64,000 bases of DNA from Chamaea fasciata (lineage: Eukaryota > Chordata > Aves > Passeriformes > Sylviidae). This document shows positions 47,769 to 61,100 of this stretch, in pieces. The notes under the pieces are model-generated. The model had not been told where the DNA came from, searched no databases, and saw only the letters and a program-made list of their open reading frames with translations. Position numbers and translations under genes: made by a program. The stretch spans positions 1-64,000 of the forward strand of contig JARCOQ010000592.1 of the NCBI GenBank assembly GCA_029207755.1. Direction: 5' to 3'. The stretch's first letter is position 1, and every line of letters begins with the position of its first letter.

Positions 47769-48531
47769 ATGTCAGTTTGTAGGAGGCCTTTGGCTTTTCA
47801 AGGGAAACTAGTCTTCCAGCTGTGGCCGCTTGCATCTGGAAGAAATCCTGTTCCATTCGGGATTGTAGGTGGCCGAGGCCAGGTGCCCGGCAGAGGGAGT
47901 TGGGCACAAATGATGGCCTGTTTCCAGGGGTAAGTAAAGTCAGCTGCCCAGGTGCCTGATGTCAGTTTGTAGGAGGCCTTTGGCCCTCCATGGGAAGCCA
48001 GGCTTCCAGCTTGTGGTAGCTTGCATCTTGAAGAAATCCTGTTCCATTTGGGATCGTAGGTGGCCGAGGCCTGGTGCCCGGCTAAGGGAGTTGGGAACAA
48101 AGGATGGCCTGTTTCCAGGGGTAAGTAAAGTCAGCTGCCCAGGTGCCTGATGTCAGTTTGTAGGAGGCCTTTGGCCCTCCAAGGCAAGCAAGTCTTCCAG
48201 ATTGTGGCAGCTTGCATCTGGAAGAAATCCTGTTCCATTCGGGATTGTAGGTGGCCGAGGCCAGGTGCCCGGCAGGGGGAGTTGGGCACAAATGATGGCC
48301 TGTTTCTAGGGGTAAGTAAAGTCAGCTGCCCAGGTGCCTGATGTCAGTTTGTAGGAGGCCTTTGGCCCTCCATGGGAAGCCAGGCTTCCAGCATGTGGCA
48401 GCTTGCATCTGGAAGAAATCCTGTTCCGTTCAGGATTATAGGTGGCTGAGGCCAGGTGCCCGGCAGACGGAGTTGGGCACAAAGGATGGCCTGTTTCCAG
48501 GGGTAAGTAAAGTCAGCTGCCCAGGTGCCTG
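46051..48531. repeat. 13-monomer HOR, copy 1 (2,481 bp)
   Basis: It begins inside the second 18-monomer unit and runs past its end. Its order is repeated at +2,481 bp: X (46242, 48723) with GGCCAAGTGCCC, the CCCACGTGCC monomer (46432, 48913), the E monomer with GTGGTCGCTTGC (47005, 49486), the hybrid X' (47769, 50250), and the closing triplet (47959, 50440). Confidence 0.93.
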
Positions 48532-51012
48532 ATGTCAGTTTGTAGGAGGCCTTTGGCCCTCCAAGGGAAGCCAGGCTTCCAGCTTGTGGCAGCTTGCATC
48601 TGGAAGAAATCCTGTTCCGTTTGGGATTGTCGGTGGCCGATGCCTGGTGCCCGGCAGAGGGAGTTGGGCACAAATGATGGCCTGTTTCCAGGGGTAAGTA
48701 AATTCAGCTGCCCAGGTGCCTGATGTCAGTTTGTAGTAGGCATTTGGCTTTTCAAGGGAAACTAGTCTTCCAGCTGTGGCAGCTTGCATCTGGAAGAAAT
48801 CCTGTTCCATTCGGGATTGTAGGTGGCCGAGGCCAAGTGCCCGGCAGAGGGAGTTGGGCACAAATGATGGCCTGTTTCCAGGGGTAAGTAAAGTCAGCTG
48901 CCCACGTGCCTGATGTCAGTTTGTAGGAGGCCTTTAGCCCTCCAAGAGCAGCCAGGCTTCCGGCTTGTGGTAGCTTGCATCTGGAAGAAATCCTGTTCCG
49001 TTCGGGATTGTAGGTGGCCGAGGCCTGGTGCCCGGCTAAGGGAGTTGGGAAAAAAGGATGGCCTGTTTCCAGGGGTAAGTAAAGACAGCTGCCCAGGTGC
49101 CTGATGTCAGTTTGTAGGAGGCCTTTGGCCCTCCAAGGCAAGCAAGTCTTCCAGATTGTGGCAGCTTGCATCTGGAAGAAATCCTGTTCCATTCGGGATT
49201 GTAGGTGGCCGAGGCCAGGTGCCCGGCAGAGGGAGTTGGGCACAAATGATGGCCTGTTTCCAGGGGTAAGTAAAGTCAGCTGCCCAGGTGCCTGATGTCA
49301 GTTTGTAGGAGGCCTTTGGCCCTCCATGGGAAGCCAGTCTTCCAGCTTGTGGCGGCTTGCATCTGGAAGAAATCCTGTTCCGTTCGGGATTATAGGTGGC
49401 CGAGGCCAGGTGCCCGGCAGAGGGAGTTGGGCACAAAGGATGGCCTGTTTCCAGGGCTAAGTAAAGTCAGCTGCCCAGGTGCCTGATGTCAGTTTGTAGG
49501 TGGCTATTGTTCCTCCATGGGATGCCAGGCTTCCAGCTTGTGGTCGCTTGCATCTGGAAGTAATCCTGTTCCGTTCGGGATTGTAGGTGTCCGAGGCCTG
49601 GTGCCCGGCAGAAAGAGTTGGGCACAAAGGATGGCCTGTTTCCAGGGGTAAGTAAAGTCAGCTGCCCAGGTGCCTGATGTCAGTTTGTAGCAGGCCTTTG
49701 GCCCTCCATGGGAAGCCTGGCTTCCAGCTTGTGGCAGCTTGCATCTGGAAGAAATGCTGATCCGTTCGGGATTGTAGGTGGCCGAGGCCAGGTGCCCGGC
49801 AGAGGGAGTTGGGAACAAAGGATGGCCTGTTTCCAGGGGTAAGTAAAGTTAGCTGCCCAGGTGCCTGGTGTCAGTTTGTAGGAGGCCTTTGGCCCTCCAA
49901 GGGAAGCTAGTCTTCCAGTTTGTGGCAGCTTGCATCTGGAAGAAATGCTGTTTTGCTCGGGAGTGTAGGTGGCCGAGGCCTGGTGCCTGGCAGAGGGAGT
50001 TGGGCACAAATGATGGACTGTTTCCAGGGGTAAGTAAAGTCAGCTGCCCAGGTGCCTGATGTCAGTTTGTAGCAGGCCTTTGGCCCTCCATGGGAAGCCA
50101 GGCTTCCAGCTTGTGGCAGCTTGCATCTGGAAGAAATCCTGTTCCGTTTGGGATTGTAGGTGTCCGAGGCCAGGTGCCCGGCAGAAAGAGTTGGGCACAA
50201 AGGATGGCCTGTTTCCAGGGGTAAGTAAAGTCAGCTGCCCAGGTGCCTGATGTCAGTTTGTAGGAGGCCTTTGGCTTTTCAAGGGAAACTAGTCTTCCAG
50301 CTGTGGCCGCTTGCATCTGGAAGAAATCCTGTTCCATTCGGGATTGTAGGTGGCCGAGGCCAGGTGCCCGGCAGAGGGAGTTGGGCACAAATGATGGCCT
50401 GTTTCCAGGGGTAAGTAAAGTCAGCTGCCCAGGTGCCTGATGTCAGTTTGTAGGAGGCCTTTGGCCCTCCATGGGAAGCCAGGCTTCCAGCTTGTGGTAG
50501 CTTGCATCTTGAAGAAATCCTGTTCCATTTGGGATCGTAGGTGGCCGAGGCCTGGTGCCCGGCTAAGGGAGTTGGGAACAAAGGATGGCCTGTTTCCAGG
50601 GGTAAGTAAAGTCAGCTGCCCAGGTGCCTGATGTCAGTTTGTAGGAGGCCTTTGGCCCTCCAAGGCAAGCAAGTCTTCCAGATTGTGGCAGCTTGCATCT
50701 GGAAGAAATCCTGTTCCATTCGGGATTGTAGGTGGCCGAGGCCAGGTGCCCGGCAGGGGGAGTTGGGCACAAATGATGGCCTGTTTCTAGGGGTAAGTAA
50801 AGTCAGCTGCCCAGGTGCCTGATGTCAGTTTGTAGGAGGCCTTTGGCCCTCCATGGGAAGCCAGGCTTCCAGCATGTGGCAGCTTGCATCTGGAAGAAAT
50901 CCTGTTCCGTTCAGGATTATAGGTGGCTGAGGCCAGGTGCCCGGCAGACGGAGTTGGGCACCAAGGATGGCCTGTTTCCAGGGGTAAGTAAAGTCAGCTG
51001 CCCAGGTGCCTG
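48532..51012. repeat. 13-monomer HOR, copy 2 (2,481 bp)
   Basis: Direct tandem copy of 46051-48531. It ends with the same triplet (50440, 50631, 50822), which is then itself amplified. Because it copies part of the 18-monomer unit together with sequence added after it, this event is younger than the 18-monomer duplication. Confidence 0.93.
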
Positions 51013-52158
51013 ATGTCAGTTTGTAGGAGGCCTTTGGCCCTCCATGGGAAGCCAGGCTTCCAGCTTGTGGTAGCTTGCATCTTGAAGAAATCCTGTTCCA
51101 TTTGGGATCGTAGGTGGCCGAGGCCTGGTGCCCGGCTAAGGGAGTTGGGAACAAAGGATGGCCTGTTTCCAGGGGTAAGTAAAGTCAGCTGCCCAGGTGC
51201 CTGATGTCAGTTTGTAGGAGGCCTTTGGCCCTCCAAGGCAAGCAAGTCTTCCAGATTGTGGCAGCTTGCATCTGGAAGAAATCCTGTTCCATTCGGGATT
51301 GTAGGTGGCCGAGGCCAGGTGCCCGGCAGGGGGAGTTGGGCACAAATGATGGCCTGTTTCTAGGGGTAAGTAAAGTCAGCTGCCCAGGTGCCTGATGTCA
51401 GTTTGTAGGAGGCCTTTGGCCCTCCATGGGAAGCCAGGCTTCCAGCATGTGGCAGCTTGCATCTGGAAGAAATCCTGTTCCGTTCAGGATTATAGGTGGC
51501 TGAGGCCAGGTGCCCGGCAGAGGGAGTTGGGCACAAATGATGGCCTGTTTCCAGGGGTAAGTAAAGTCAGCTGCCCAGGTGCCTGATGTCAGTTTGTAGG
51601 AGGCCTTTGGCCCTCCATGGGAAGCCAGGCTTCCAGCTTGTGGTAGCTTGCATCTTGAAGAAATCCTGTTCCATTTGGGATCGTAGGTGGCCGAGGCCTG
51701 GTGCCCGGCTAAGGGAGTTGGGAACAAAGGATGGCCTGTTTCCAGGGGTAAGTAAAGTCAGCTGCCCAGGTGCCTGATGTCAGTTTGTAGGAGGCCTTTG
51801 GCCCTCCAAGGCAAGCAAGTCTTCCAGATTGTGGCAGCTTGCATCTGGAAGAAATCCTGTTCCATTCGGGATTGTAGGTGGCCGAGGCCAGGTGCCCGGC
51901 AGGGGGAGTTGGGCACAAATGATGGCCTGTTTCTAGGGGTAAGTAAAGTCAGCTGCCCAGGTGCCTGATGTCAGTTTGTAGGAGGCCTTTGGCCCTCCAT
52001 GGGAAGCCAGGCTTCCAGCCTGTGGCAGCTTGCATCTGGAAGAAATCCTGTTCCGTTCAGGATTATAGGTGGCTGAGGCCAGGTGCCCGGCAGACGGAGT
52101 TGGGCACCAAGGATGGCCTGTTTCCAGGGGTAAGTAAAGTCAGCTGCCCAGGTGCCTG
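50440..52158. repeat. 3-monomer HOR, three tandem copies (573 bp each)
   Basis: Units 50440-51012, 51013-51585 and 51586-52158 share the same three monomers: one with GTTCCATTTGGGATCG, a C2 monomer with GGCAGGGGGAG and TGTTTCTAGGGG, and one with GTTCAGGATTATAGG. A single earlier copy sits at 47959-48531 in the first 13-monomer unit. Small differences exist, such as CAGAGGGAG instead of CAGACGGAG in the second unit and CCAGCCTG in the third. Confidence 0.94.
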
Positions 52159-55100
52159 ATGTCAGTTTGCAGGTGGCTATTGTTCCTCCATGGGATGCCA
52201 GGCTTCCAGCTTGTGGCTGCTTGCATCTCGAAGTAATCCTGTTCCGTTTGGGATCGTAGGTGGCCGAGGCCTGGTGTCCGGCTAAGGTAGTTGGGAACAA
52301 AAGATGGCCTGCTTCCAGGGGTAAGTAAAGTTAGCTGCCCAGGTGCTTGGTGTCAGTTTGTAGGAGGCCTTTGGCCCTCCAAGGGAAGCTAGTCTTCCAG
52401 TTTGTGGCTGCTTGCATCTGGAAGAAATCCTGTTCTATTTGGGTATGTAGGTAGCCGAGGCCTGGTGCCTGGCAGAGGGAGTTGGGCACAAAGGATGGCC
52501 TGTTTCCAGGGGTAAGTAAAGTCAGCTGCCCAGGTGCCTGATGTCAGTTTGTAGGAGGCCTTTGGCCCTCCAAGGGAAGCCAGGCTTCCAGCTTGTGGCA
52601 GCTTGCATCTTGAAGTAATCCTGTTCCGTTTGGGATTGTCGGTGGCCGATGCCTGGTGCCCGGCTGAGGGAGTTGGGCAAAAATGATGGCCTGTTTCCAG
52701 GGTTAAGTAAAGTCAGCTGCCCAGGTGCCTGATGTCAGTTTGTAGTAGGCATTTTGCTTTTCAAGGGAAACTAGTCTTCCAGCTGTGGCAGCTTGCATCT
52801 GGAAGAAATCCTGTTCCATTCGGGATTGTAGGTGGCCGAGGCCAGGTGCCCGGCAGAGGGAGTTGGGCACAAATGATGGCCTGTTTCCAGGGGTAAGTAA
52901 AGTCAGCTGCCCAGGTGCCTGATGTCAGTTTGTAGGAGGCCTTTGGCCCTCCAAGGCAAGCAAGTCTTCCAGATTGTGGCAGCTTGCATCTGGAAGAAAT
53001 CCTGTTCCATTCGGGATTGTAGGTGGCCGAGGCCAGGTGCCCGGCAGAGGGAGTTGGGCACAAATGATGGCCTGTTTCCAGGGGTAAGTAAAGTCAGCTG
53101 CCCAGGTGCCTGATGTCAGTTTGTAGGAGGCCTTTGGCTTTTCAAGGGAAACTAGTCTTCCAGCTGTGGCAGCTTGCATCTGGAAGAAATCCTGTTCCAT
53201 TCGGGATTGTAGGTGGCCGAGGCCAGGTGCCCGGCAGAGGGAGTTGGGCACAAATGATGGCCTGTTTCCAAGGGTAAGTAAAGTCAGCTGCCCAGGTGCC
53301 TGATGTCAGTTTGTAGGAGGCCTTTGGCCCTCCAAGGCAAGCAAGTCTTCCAGATTGTGGCAGCTTGCATCTGGAAGAAATCCTGTTCCATTCGGGATTG
53401 TAGGTGGCCGAGGCCAGGTGCCCGGCAGAGGGAGTTGGGAACAAAGGATGGCCTGTTTTCAGGGGTAAGTAAAGTTAGCTGCCCAGGTGCCTGGTGTCAG
53501 TTTGTAGGAGGCCTTTGGCCCTCCAAGGGAAGCTAGTCTTCCAGTTTGTGGCAGCTTGCATCTGGAAGAAATGCTGTTTTGCTCGGGAGTGTAGGTGGCC
53601 GAGGCCTGGTGCCTGGCAGAGGGAGTTGGGCACAAATGATGGCCTGTTTCCAGGGGTAAGTAAAGTCAGTTGCCCAGGTGCCTGATGTCAGTTTGTAGCA
53701 GGCCTTTGGCCCTCCATGGGAAGCCAGGCTTCCAGCTTGTGGCAGCTTGCATCTGGAAGAAATCCTGTTCCGTTCGGGATTGTAGGTGGCCGAGGCCAGG
53801 TGCCCAGCAGAGGAAATTGGGCACAAAGGATGGCCTGTTTCCAGGGGTAAGTAAAGTCAGCTGCCCAGGTGCCTGATGTCAGTTTGTAGGAGGCCTTTGG
53901 CCCTCCAAGGGAAGCCAGGCTTCCAGCTTGTGGCAGCTTGCATCTGGAAGAAATCCTGTTCTGTTTGGGATTGTCGGTGGCCGAGGCCTGGTGCCCGGCA
54001 GAGGGAGTTGGGCACAAATGATGGCCTGTTTCCAGTGGTAAGTAAAGTCAGCTGCCCAGGTGCCTGATGTCAGTTTGTAGTAGGCATTTGGCTTTTCAAG
54101 GGAAACTAGTCTTCCAGCTGTGGCCGCTTACATCTGGAAGAAATCCTGTTCCATTCGGGATTGTAGGTGGCCGAGGCCATGTGCCCGGCAGAGGGAGTTG
54201 GGCACAAATGATGGCCTGTTTCCAGGGGTAAGTAAAGTCAGCTGCCCAGGTGCCTGATGTCAGTTTGTAGGAGGCCTTTGGCCCTCCAAGAGCAGCCAGG
54301 CTTCCAGCTTGTGGTAGCTTGCATCTTGAAGAAATCCTGTTCCGTTTGGGATCGTAGGTGGCCGAGGCCTGGTGCCCGGCTAAGGGAGTTGGGAACAAAG
54401 GATGGCCTGTTTCCAGGGGTAAGTAAAGTCAGCTGCCCAGGTGCCTGATGTCAGTTTGTAGGAGGCCTTTGGCCCTCCAAGGCAAGCAAGTCTTCCAGAT
54501 TGTGGCAGCTTGCATCTGGAAGAAATCCCTGTTCCATTCGGGATTGTAGGTGGCCGAGGCCAGGTGCCCTGGCAGAGGGAGTTGGGCACAAATGATGGCC
54601 TGTTTCTAGGGGTAAGTAAAGTCAGCTGCCCAGGTGCCTGATGTCAGTTTGTAGGAGGCCTTTGGCCCTCCATGGGAAGCCAGGCTTCCAGCATGTGGCA
54701 GCTTGCATCTGGAAGAAATCCTGTTCCGTTCAGGATTATAGGTGGCTGAGGCCAGGTGCCCGGCAGACGGAGTTGGGCACCAAGGATGGCCTGTTTCCAG
54801 GGGTAAGTAAAGTCAGCTGCCCAGGTGCCTGATGTCAGTTTGCAGGTGGCTATTGTTCCTCAATGGGATGCCAGGCTTCCAGCTTGTGGCTGCTTGCATC
54901 TGGAAGTAATCCTGTTCCGTTTGGGATCGTAGGTGGCCGAGGCCTGGTGTCCGGCTAAGGTAGTTGGGAACAAAAGATGGCCTGCTTCCAGGGGTAAGTA
55001 AAGTTAGCTGCCCAGGTGCTTGGTGTCAGTTTGTAGGAGGCCTTTGGCCCTCCAAGGGAAGCCAGGCTTCCAGCTTGTGGCAGCTTGCATCTTGAAGTAA

Positions 55101-58100
55101 TCCTGTTCCGTTTGGGATTGTCGGTGGCCGATGCCTGATGCCCGGCTGAGGGAGTTGGGCAAAAATGATCGCCTGTTTCCAGGGGTAAGTAAATTCAGCT
55201 GCCCAGGTGCCTGATGTCAGTTTGTAGTAGGCATTTGGCTTTTCAAGGGAAACTAGTCTTCCAGCTGTGGCAGCTTGCATCTGGAAGAAATCCTGTTCCA
55301 TTCGGGATTGTAGGTGGCCGAGGCCAGGTGCCCGGCAGAGGGAGTTGGGCACAAATTATGGCCTGTTTCCAGGGGTAAGTAAAGTCAGCTGCCCAGGTGC
55401 CTGATGTCAGTTTGTAGGAGGCCTTTGGCCCTCCAAGGCAAGCAAGTCTTCCAGATTGTGGCAGCTTGCATCTGGAAGAAATCCTGTTCCATTCGGGATT
55501 GTAGGTGGCCGAGGCCAGGTGCCCGGCAGACGGAGTTGGGAACAAAGGATGGCCTGTTTCCAGGGGTAAGTAAAGACAGCTGCCCAGGTGCCTGATGTCA
55601 GTTTGCAGGTGGCTATTGTTCCTCCATGGGATGCCAGGCTTCCAGCTTGTGGCTGCTTGCATCTGGAAGTAATCCTGTTCCGTTCGGGATTGTAGGTGGC
55701 CGAGGCCAGGTGCCCGGCAGAGGGAGTTGGGCACAAATGATGGCCTGTTTCCAGGGGTAAGTAAAGTTAGCTGCCCAGGTGCCTGATGTCAGTTTGTAGC
55801 AGGCCTTTGGCCCCTCCAAGGGAAGCAAGTCTTCCAGTTTGTGGCAGCTTGCATCTTGAAGAAATGCTGTTCTGCTCATGATTGTAGGTGGTCGAGGCCA
55901 GGTGCCCGGCAGAGGGAGTTGGGCACAAATGATGGCCTGTTTCCAGGGGTAAGTAAAGTCAGCTGCCCAGGTGCCTGATGTCAGTTTGTAGCAGGCTTTG
56001 GCCCCTCCATGGGAAGCCAGGCTTCCAGCTTGTGGCAGCTTGAATCTGGAAGAAATCCTGTTCCGTTCGGCCTTGTAGGTGTCCGGAGCCGGGTGGCCTG
56101 CTGAGGGAGTAGGGAAAAAAGGATGGCCTGTTTCCAGGGGTAAGTAAAGTCAGCTGCCCAGGTGCCTGATGTCAGTTTGTAGGAGGCCTTTTGCCCTCCA
56201 AGGGAAGCTAGTCTTCCAGTTTGTGGCAGCATGCATCTGGAAGAAATCCTGTTCCGTTCGGGATTGTAGGTGGCCGAGGCCTGGTGCCCGGCAGAGGGAG
56301 TTGGGCACAAATGATAGCCTCTTTCCAGGGGTTAGTAAAGTCAGCTGCCCAGGTGTCTGATGTCAGTTTGTAGCAGGCCTTTGGCCCTCCATGGGAAGCC
56401 TGGCTTCCAGCTTGTTGCAGCTTGTATCTGGAAGAAATGCTGTTCCGTTCGGGATTGTTGGTGGCCGAGGCCAGGTGCCCGGCAGAGGGAGTTGGGAACA
56501 AAGGATGGCCTGTTTCCAGGGGTAAGTAAAGTCAGCTGCCCAGGTGCCTGATGTCAGTTTGTAGGAGGCCTTTGGCCCTCCAAGGGAAGCCAGGCTTCCA
56601 GCTTGTGGCAGCTTGCATCTGGAAGAAATCCTGTTCCGTTTGGGATTGTCGGTGGCCGATGCCTGGTGCCCGGCAGAGGGAGTTGGGCACAAATGATGGC
56701 CTGTTTCCAGGGGTAAGTAAATTCAGCTGCCCAGGTGCCTGATGTCAGTTTGTAGTAGGCATTTGGCTTTTCAAGGGAAACTAGTCTTCCAGCTGTGGCA
56801 GCTTGCATCTGGAAGAAATCCTGTTCCATTCGGGATTGTAGGTGGCCGAGGCCAGGTGCCCGGCAGAGGGAGTTGGGCACAAATGATGGCCTGTTTCCAG
56901 GGGTAAGTAAAGTTAGCTGCCCAGGTGCCTGATGTCAGTTTGTAGGAGGCCTTTGGCCCTCCAAGAGCAGCCAGGCTTCCGGCTTGTGGTAGCTTGCATC
57001 TGGAAGAAATCCTGTTCCGTTCGGGATTGTAGGTGGCCAAGGCCTGGTGCCCGGCTAAGGGAGTTGGGAACAAAGGATGGCCTGTTTCCAGGGGTAAGTA
57101 AAGACAGCTGCCCAGGTGCCTGATGTCAGTTTGTAGGAGGCCTTTGGCCCTCCAAGGCAAGCAAGTCTTCCAGATTGTGGCAGCTTGCATCTGGAAGAAA
57201 TCCTGTTCCATTCGGGATTGTAGGTGGCCGAGGCCAGGTGCCCGGCAGAGGGAGTTGGGCACAAATGATGGCCTGTTTCCAGGGGTAAGTAAAGTCAGCT
57301 GCCCAGGTGCCTGATGTCAGTTTGTAGGAGGCCTTTGGCCCTCCATGGGAAGCCAGGCTTCCAGCTTGTGGCAGCTTGCATCTGGAAGAAATCCTGTTCC
57401 GTTCGGGATTATAGGTGGCCGAGGCCAGGTGCCCGGCAGACGGAGTTGGGCACAAAGGATGGCCTGTTTCCAGGGGTAAGTAAAGTCAGCTGCCCAGGTG
57501 CCTGATGTCAGTTTGTAGGTGGCTATTGTTCCTCCATGGGATGCCAGGCTTCCAGCTTGTGGCTGCTTGCATCTGGAAGTAATCCTGTTCCGTTCGGGAT
57601 TGTAGGTGTCCGAGGCCTGGTGCCCGGCAGAAAGAGTTGGGCACAAAGGATGGCCTGTTTCCAGGGGTAAGTAAAGTCAGCTGCCCAGGTGCCTGATGTC
57701 AGTTTGTAGCAGGCCTTTGGCCCCTCCATGGGAAGCCTGGCTTCCAGCTTGTGGCAGCTTGCATCTGGAAGAAATGCTGATCCGTTCGGGATTGTAGGTG
57801 GCCGAGGCCAGGTGCCCGGCAGAGGGAGTTGGGAACAAAGGATGGCCTGTTTCCAGGGGTAAGTAAAGTTAGCTGCCCAGGTGCCTGGTGTCAGTTTGTA
57901 GGAGGCCCTTTGGCCCTCCACGGGAAGCTAGTCTTCCAGTTTCTGGCAGCTTGCATCTGGAAGAAATGCTGTTTTGCTCGGGAGTGTAGGTGGCCGAGGC
58001 CTGGTGCCTGGCAGAGGGAGTTGGGCACAAATGATGGCCTGTTTCCAGGGGTAAGTAAAGTCAGCTGCCCAGGTGCCTGATGTCAGTTTGTAGCAGGCCT

Positions 58101-61100
58101 TTGGCCCTCCATGGGAAGCCAGGCTTCCAGCTTGTGGCAGCTTGCATCTGGAAGAAAATCCTGTTCCGTTCGGGATTGTAGGTGGCCGAGGCCAGGTGCC
58201 CAGCAGAGGAAATTGGGCACAAAGGATGGCCTGTTTCCAGGGGTAAGTAAAGTCAGCTGCCCAGGTGCCTGATGTCAGTTTGTAGGAGGCCTTTGGCCCT
58301 CCAAGGGAAGCCAGGCTTCCAGCTTGTGGCAGCTTGCATCTGGAAGAAATGCTGTTTTGCTCGGGAGTGTAGGTGGCCGAGGCCTGGTGCCTGGCAGAGG
58401 GAGTTGGGCACAAATGATGGCCTGTTTCCAGGGGTAAGTAAAGTCAGCTGCCCAGGTGCCTGATGTCAGTTTGTAGCAGGCCTTTGGCCCTCCATGGGAA
58501 GCCAGGCTTCCAGCTTGTGGCAGCTTGCATCTGGAAGAAATCCTGTTCCGTTCGGGATTGTAGGTGGCCGAGGCCAGGTGCCCAGCAGAGGAAATTGGGC
58601 ACAAAGGATGGCCTGTTTCCAGGGGTAAGTAAAGTCAGCTGCCCAGGTGCCTGATGTCAGTTTGTAGGAGGCCTTTGGCCCTCCAAGGGAAGCCAGGCTT
58701 CCAGCTTGTGGCAGCTTGCATCTGGAAGAAATCCTGTTCTGTTTGGGATTGTCGGTGGCCGAGGCCAGGTGCCCGGCAGAGGGAGTTGGGCACAAATGAT
58801 GGCCTGTTTCCAGTGGTAAGTAAAGTCAGCTGCCCAGGTGCCTGATGTCAGTTTGTAGTAGGCATTTGGCTTTTCAAGGGAAACTAGTCTTCCAGCTGTG
58901 GCCGCTTACATCTGGAAGAAATCCTGTTCCATTCGGGATTGTAGGTGGCCGAGGCCAGGTGCCCGGCAGAGGGAGTTGGGCACAAATGATGGCCTGTTTC
59001 CAGGGGTAAGTAAAGTCAGCTGCCCAGGTGCCTGATGTCAGTTTGTAGGAGGCCTTTGGCCCTCCAAGGTAAGCAAGTCTTCCAGATTGTGGCAGCTTGC
59101 ATCTGGAAGAAATCCTGTTCCATTCGGGATTGTAGGTGTCCGAGGCCTGGTGCCCGGCAGAAAGAGTTGGGCACAAAGGATGGCCTGTTTCCAGGGGTAA
59201 GTAAAGTCAGCTGCCCAGGTGCCTGATGTCAGTTTGTAGCAGGCCTTTGGCCCTCCATGGGAAGCCTGGCTTCCAGCTTGTGGCAGCTTGCATCTGGAAG
59301 AAATGCTGATCCGTTCGGGATTGTAGGTGGCCGAGGCCAGGTGCCCGGCAGAGGGAGTTGGGAACAAAGGATGGCCTGTTTCCAGGGGTAAGTAAAGTTA
59401 GCTGCCCCAGGTGCCTGGTGTCAGTTTGTAGGAGGCCTTTGGCCCTCCACGGGAAGCTAGTCTTCTAGTTTCTGGCAGCTTGCATCTGGAAGAAATGCTG
59501 TTTTGCTCGGGAGTGTAGGTGGCCGAGGGCCTGGTGCCTGGCAGAGGGAGTTGGGCACAAATGATGGCCTGTTTCCAGGGGTAAGTAAAGTCAGCTGCCC
59601 AGGTGCCTGATGTCAGTTTGTAGCAGGCCTTTGGCCCTCCATGGGAAGCCAGGCTTCCAGCTTGTGGCAGCTTGCATCTGGAAGAAATCCTGTTCCGTTC
59701 GGGATTGTAGGTGGCCGAGGCCAGGTGCCCAGCAGAGGAAATTGGGCACAAAGGATGGCCTGTTTCCAGGGGTAAGTAAAGTCAGCTGCCCAGGTGCCTG
59801 ATGTCAGTTTGTAGGAGGCCTTTGGCCCTCCAAGGGAAGCCAGGCTTCCAGCTTGTGGCAGCTTGCATCTGGAAGAAATCCTGTTCTGTTTGGGATTGTC
59901 GGTGGCCGAGGCCTGGTGCCCGGCAGAGGGAGTTGGGCACAAATGATGGCCTGTTTCCAGTGGTAAGTAAAGTCAGCTGCCCAGGTGCCTGATGTCAGTT
60001 TGTAGTAGGCATTTGGCTTTTCAAGGGAAACTAGTCTTCCAGCTGTGGCCGCTTACATCTGGAAGAAATCCTGTTCCATTCGGGATTGTAGGTGGCCGAG
60101 GCCAGGTGCCCGGCAGAGGGAGTTGGGCACAAATGATGGCCTGTTTCCAGGGGTAAGTAAAGTCAGCTGCCCAGGTGCCTGATGTCAGTTTGTAGGAGGC
60201 CTTTGGCCCTCCAAGAGCAGCCAGGCTTCCAGCTTGTGGTAGCTTGCATCTTGAAGAAATCCTGTTCCGTTTGGGATCGTAGGTGGCCGAGGCCTGGTGC
60301 CCGGCTAAGGGAGATGGGAACAAAGGATGGCCTGTTTCCAGGGGTAAGTAAAGTCAGCTGCCCAGGTGCCTGATGTCAGTTTGTAGGAGGCCTTTGGCCC
60401 TCCAAGGCAAGCAAGTCTTCCAGATTGTGGCAGCTTGCATCTGGAAGAAATCCTGTTCCATTCGGGATTGTAGGTGGCCGAGGCCAGGTGCCCGGCAGAG
60501 GGAGTTGGGCACAAATGATGGCCTGTTTCTAGGGGTAAGTAAAGTCAGCTGCCCAGGTGCCTGATGTCAGTTTGTAGGAGGCCTTTGGCCCTCCATGGGA
60601 AGCCAGGCTTCCAGCATGTGGCAGCTTGCATCTGGAAGTAATCCTGTTCCGTTCAGGATTATAGGTGGCTGAGGCCAGGTGCCCGGCAGACGGAGTTGGG
60701 CACCAAGGATGGCCTGTTTCCAGGGGTAAGTAAAGTCAGCTGCCCAGGTGCCTGATGTCAGTTTGCAGGTGGCTATTGTTCTCTCAATGGGATGCCAGGC
60801 TTCCAGCTTGTGGCTGCTTGCATCTGGAAGTAATCCTGTTCCGTTTGGGATCGTAGGTGGCCGAGGCCTGGTGTCCGGCTAAGGTAGTTGGGAACAAAAG
60901 ATGGCCTGCTTCCAGGGGTAAGTAAAGTTAGCTGCCCAGGTGCTTCGTGTCAGTTTGTAGGAGGCCTTTGGCCCTCCAAGGGAAGCTAGTCTTCCAGTTT
61001 GTGGCTGCTTGCATCTGGAAGAAATCCTGTTCTATTTGGGTATGTAGGTGGCCGAGGCCTGGTGCCCGGCAGAGGGAGTTGGGCACAAAGGATGGTCTGT

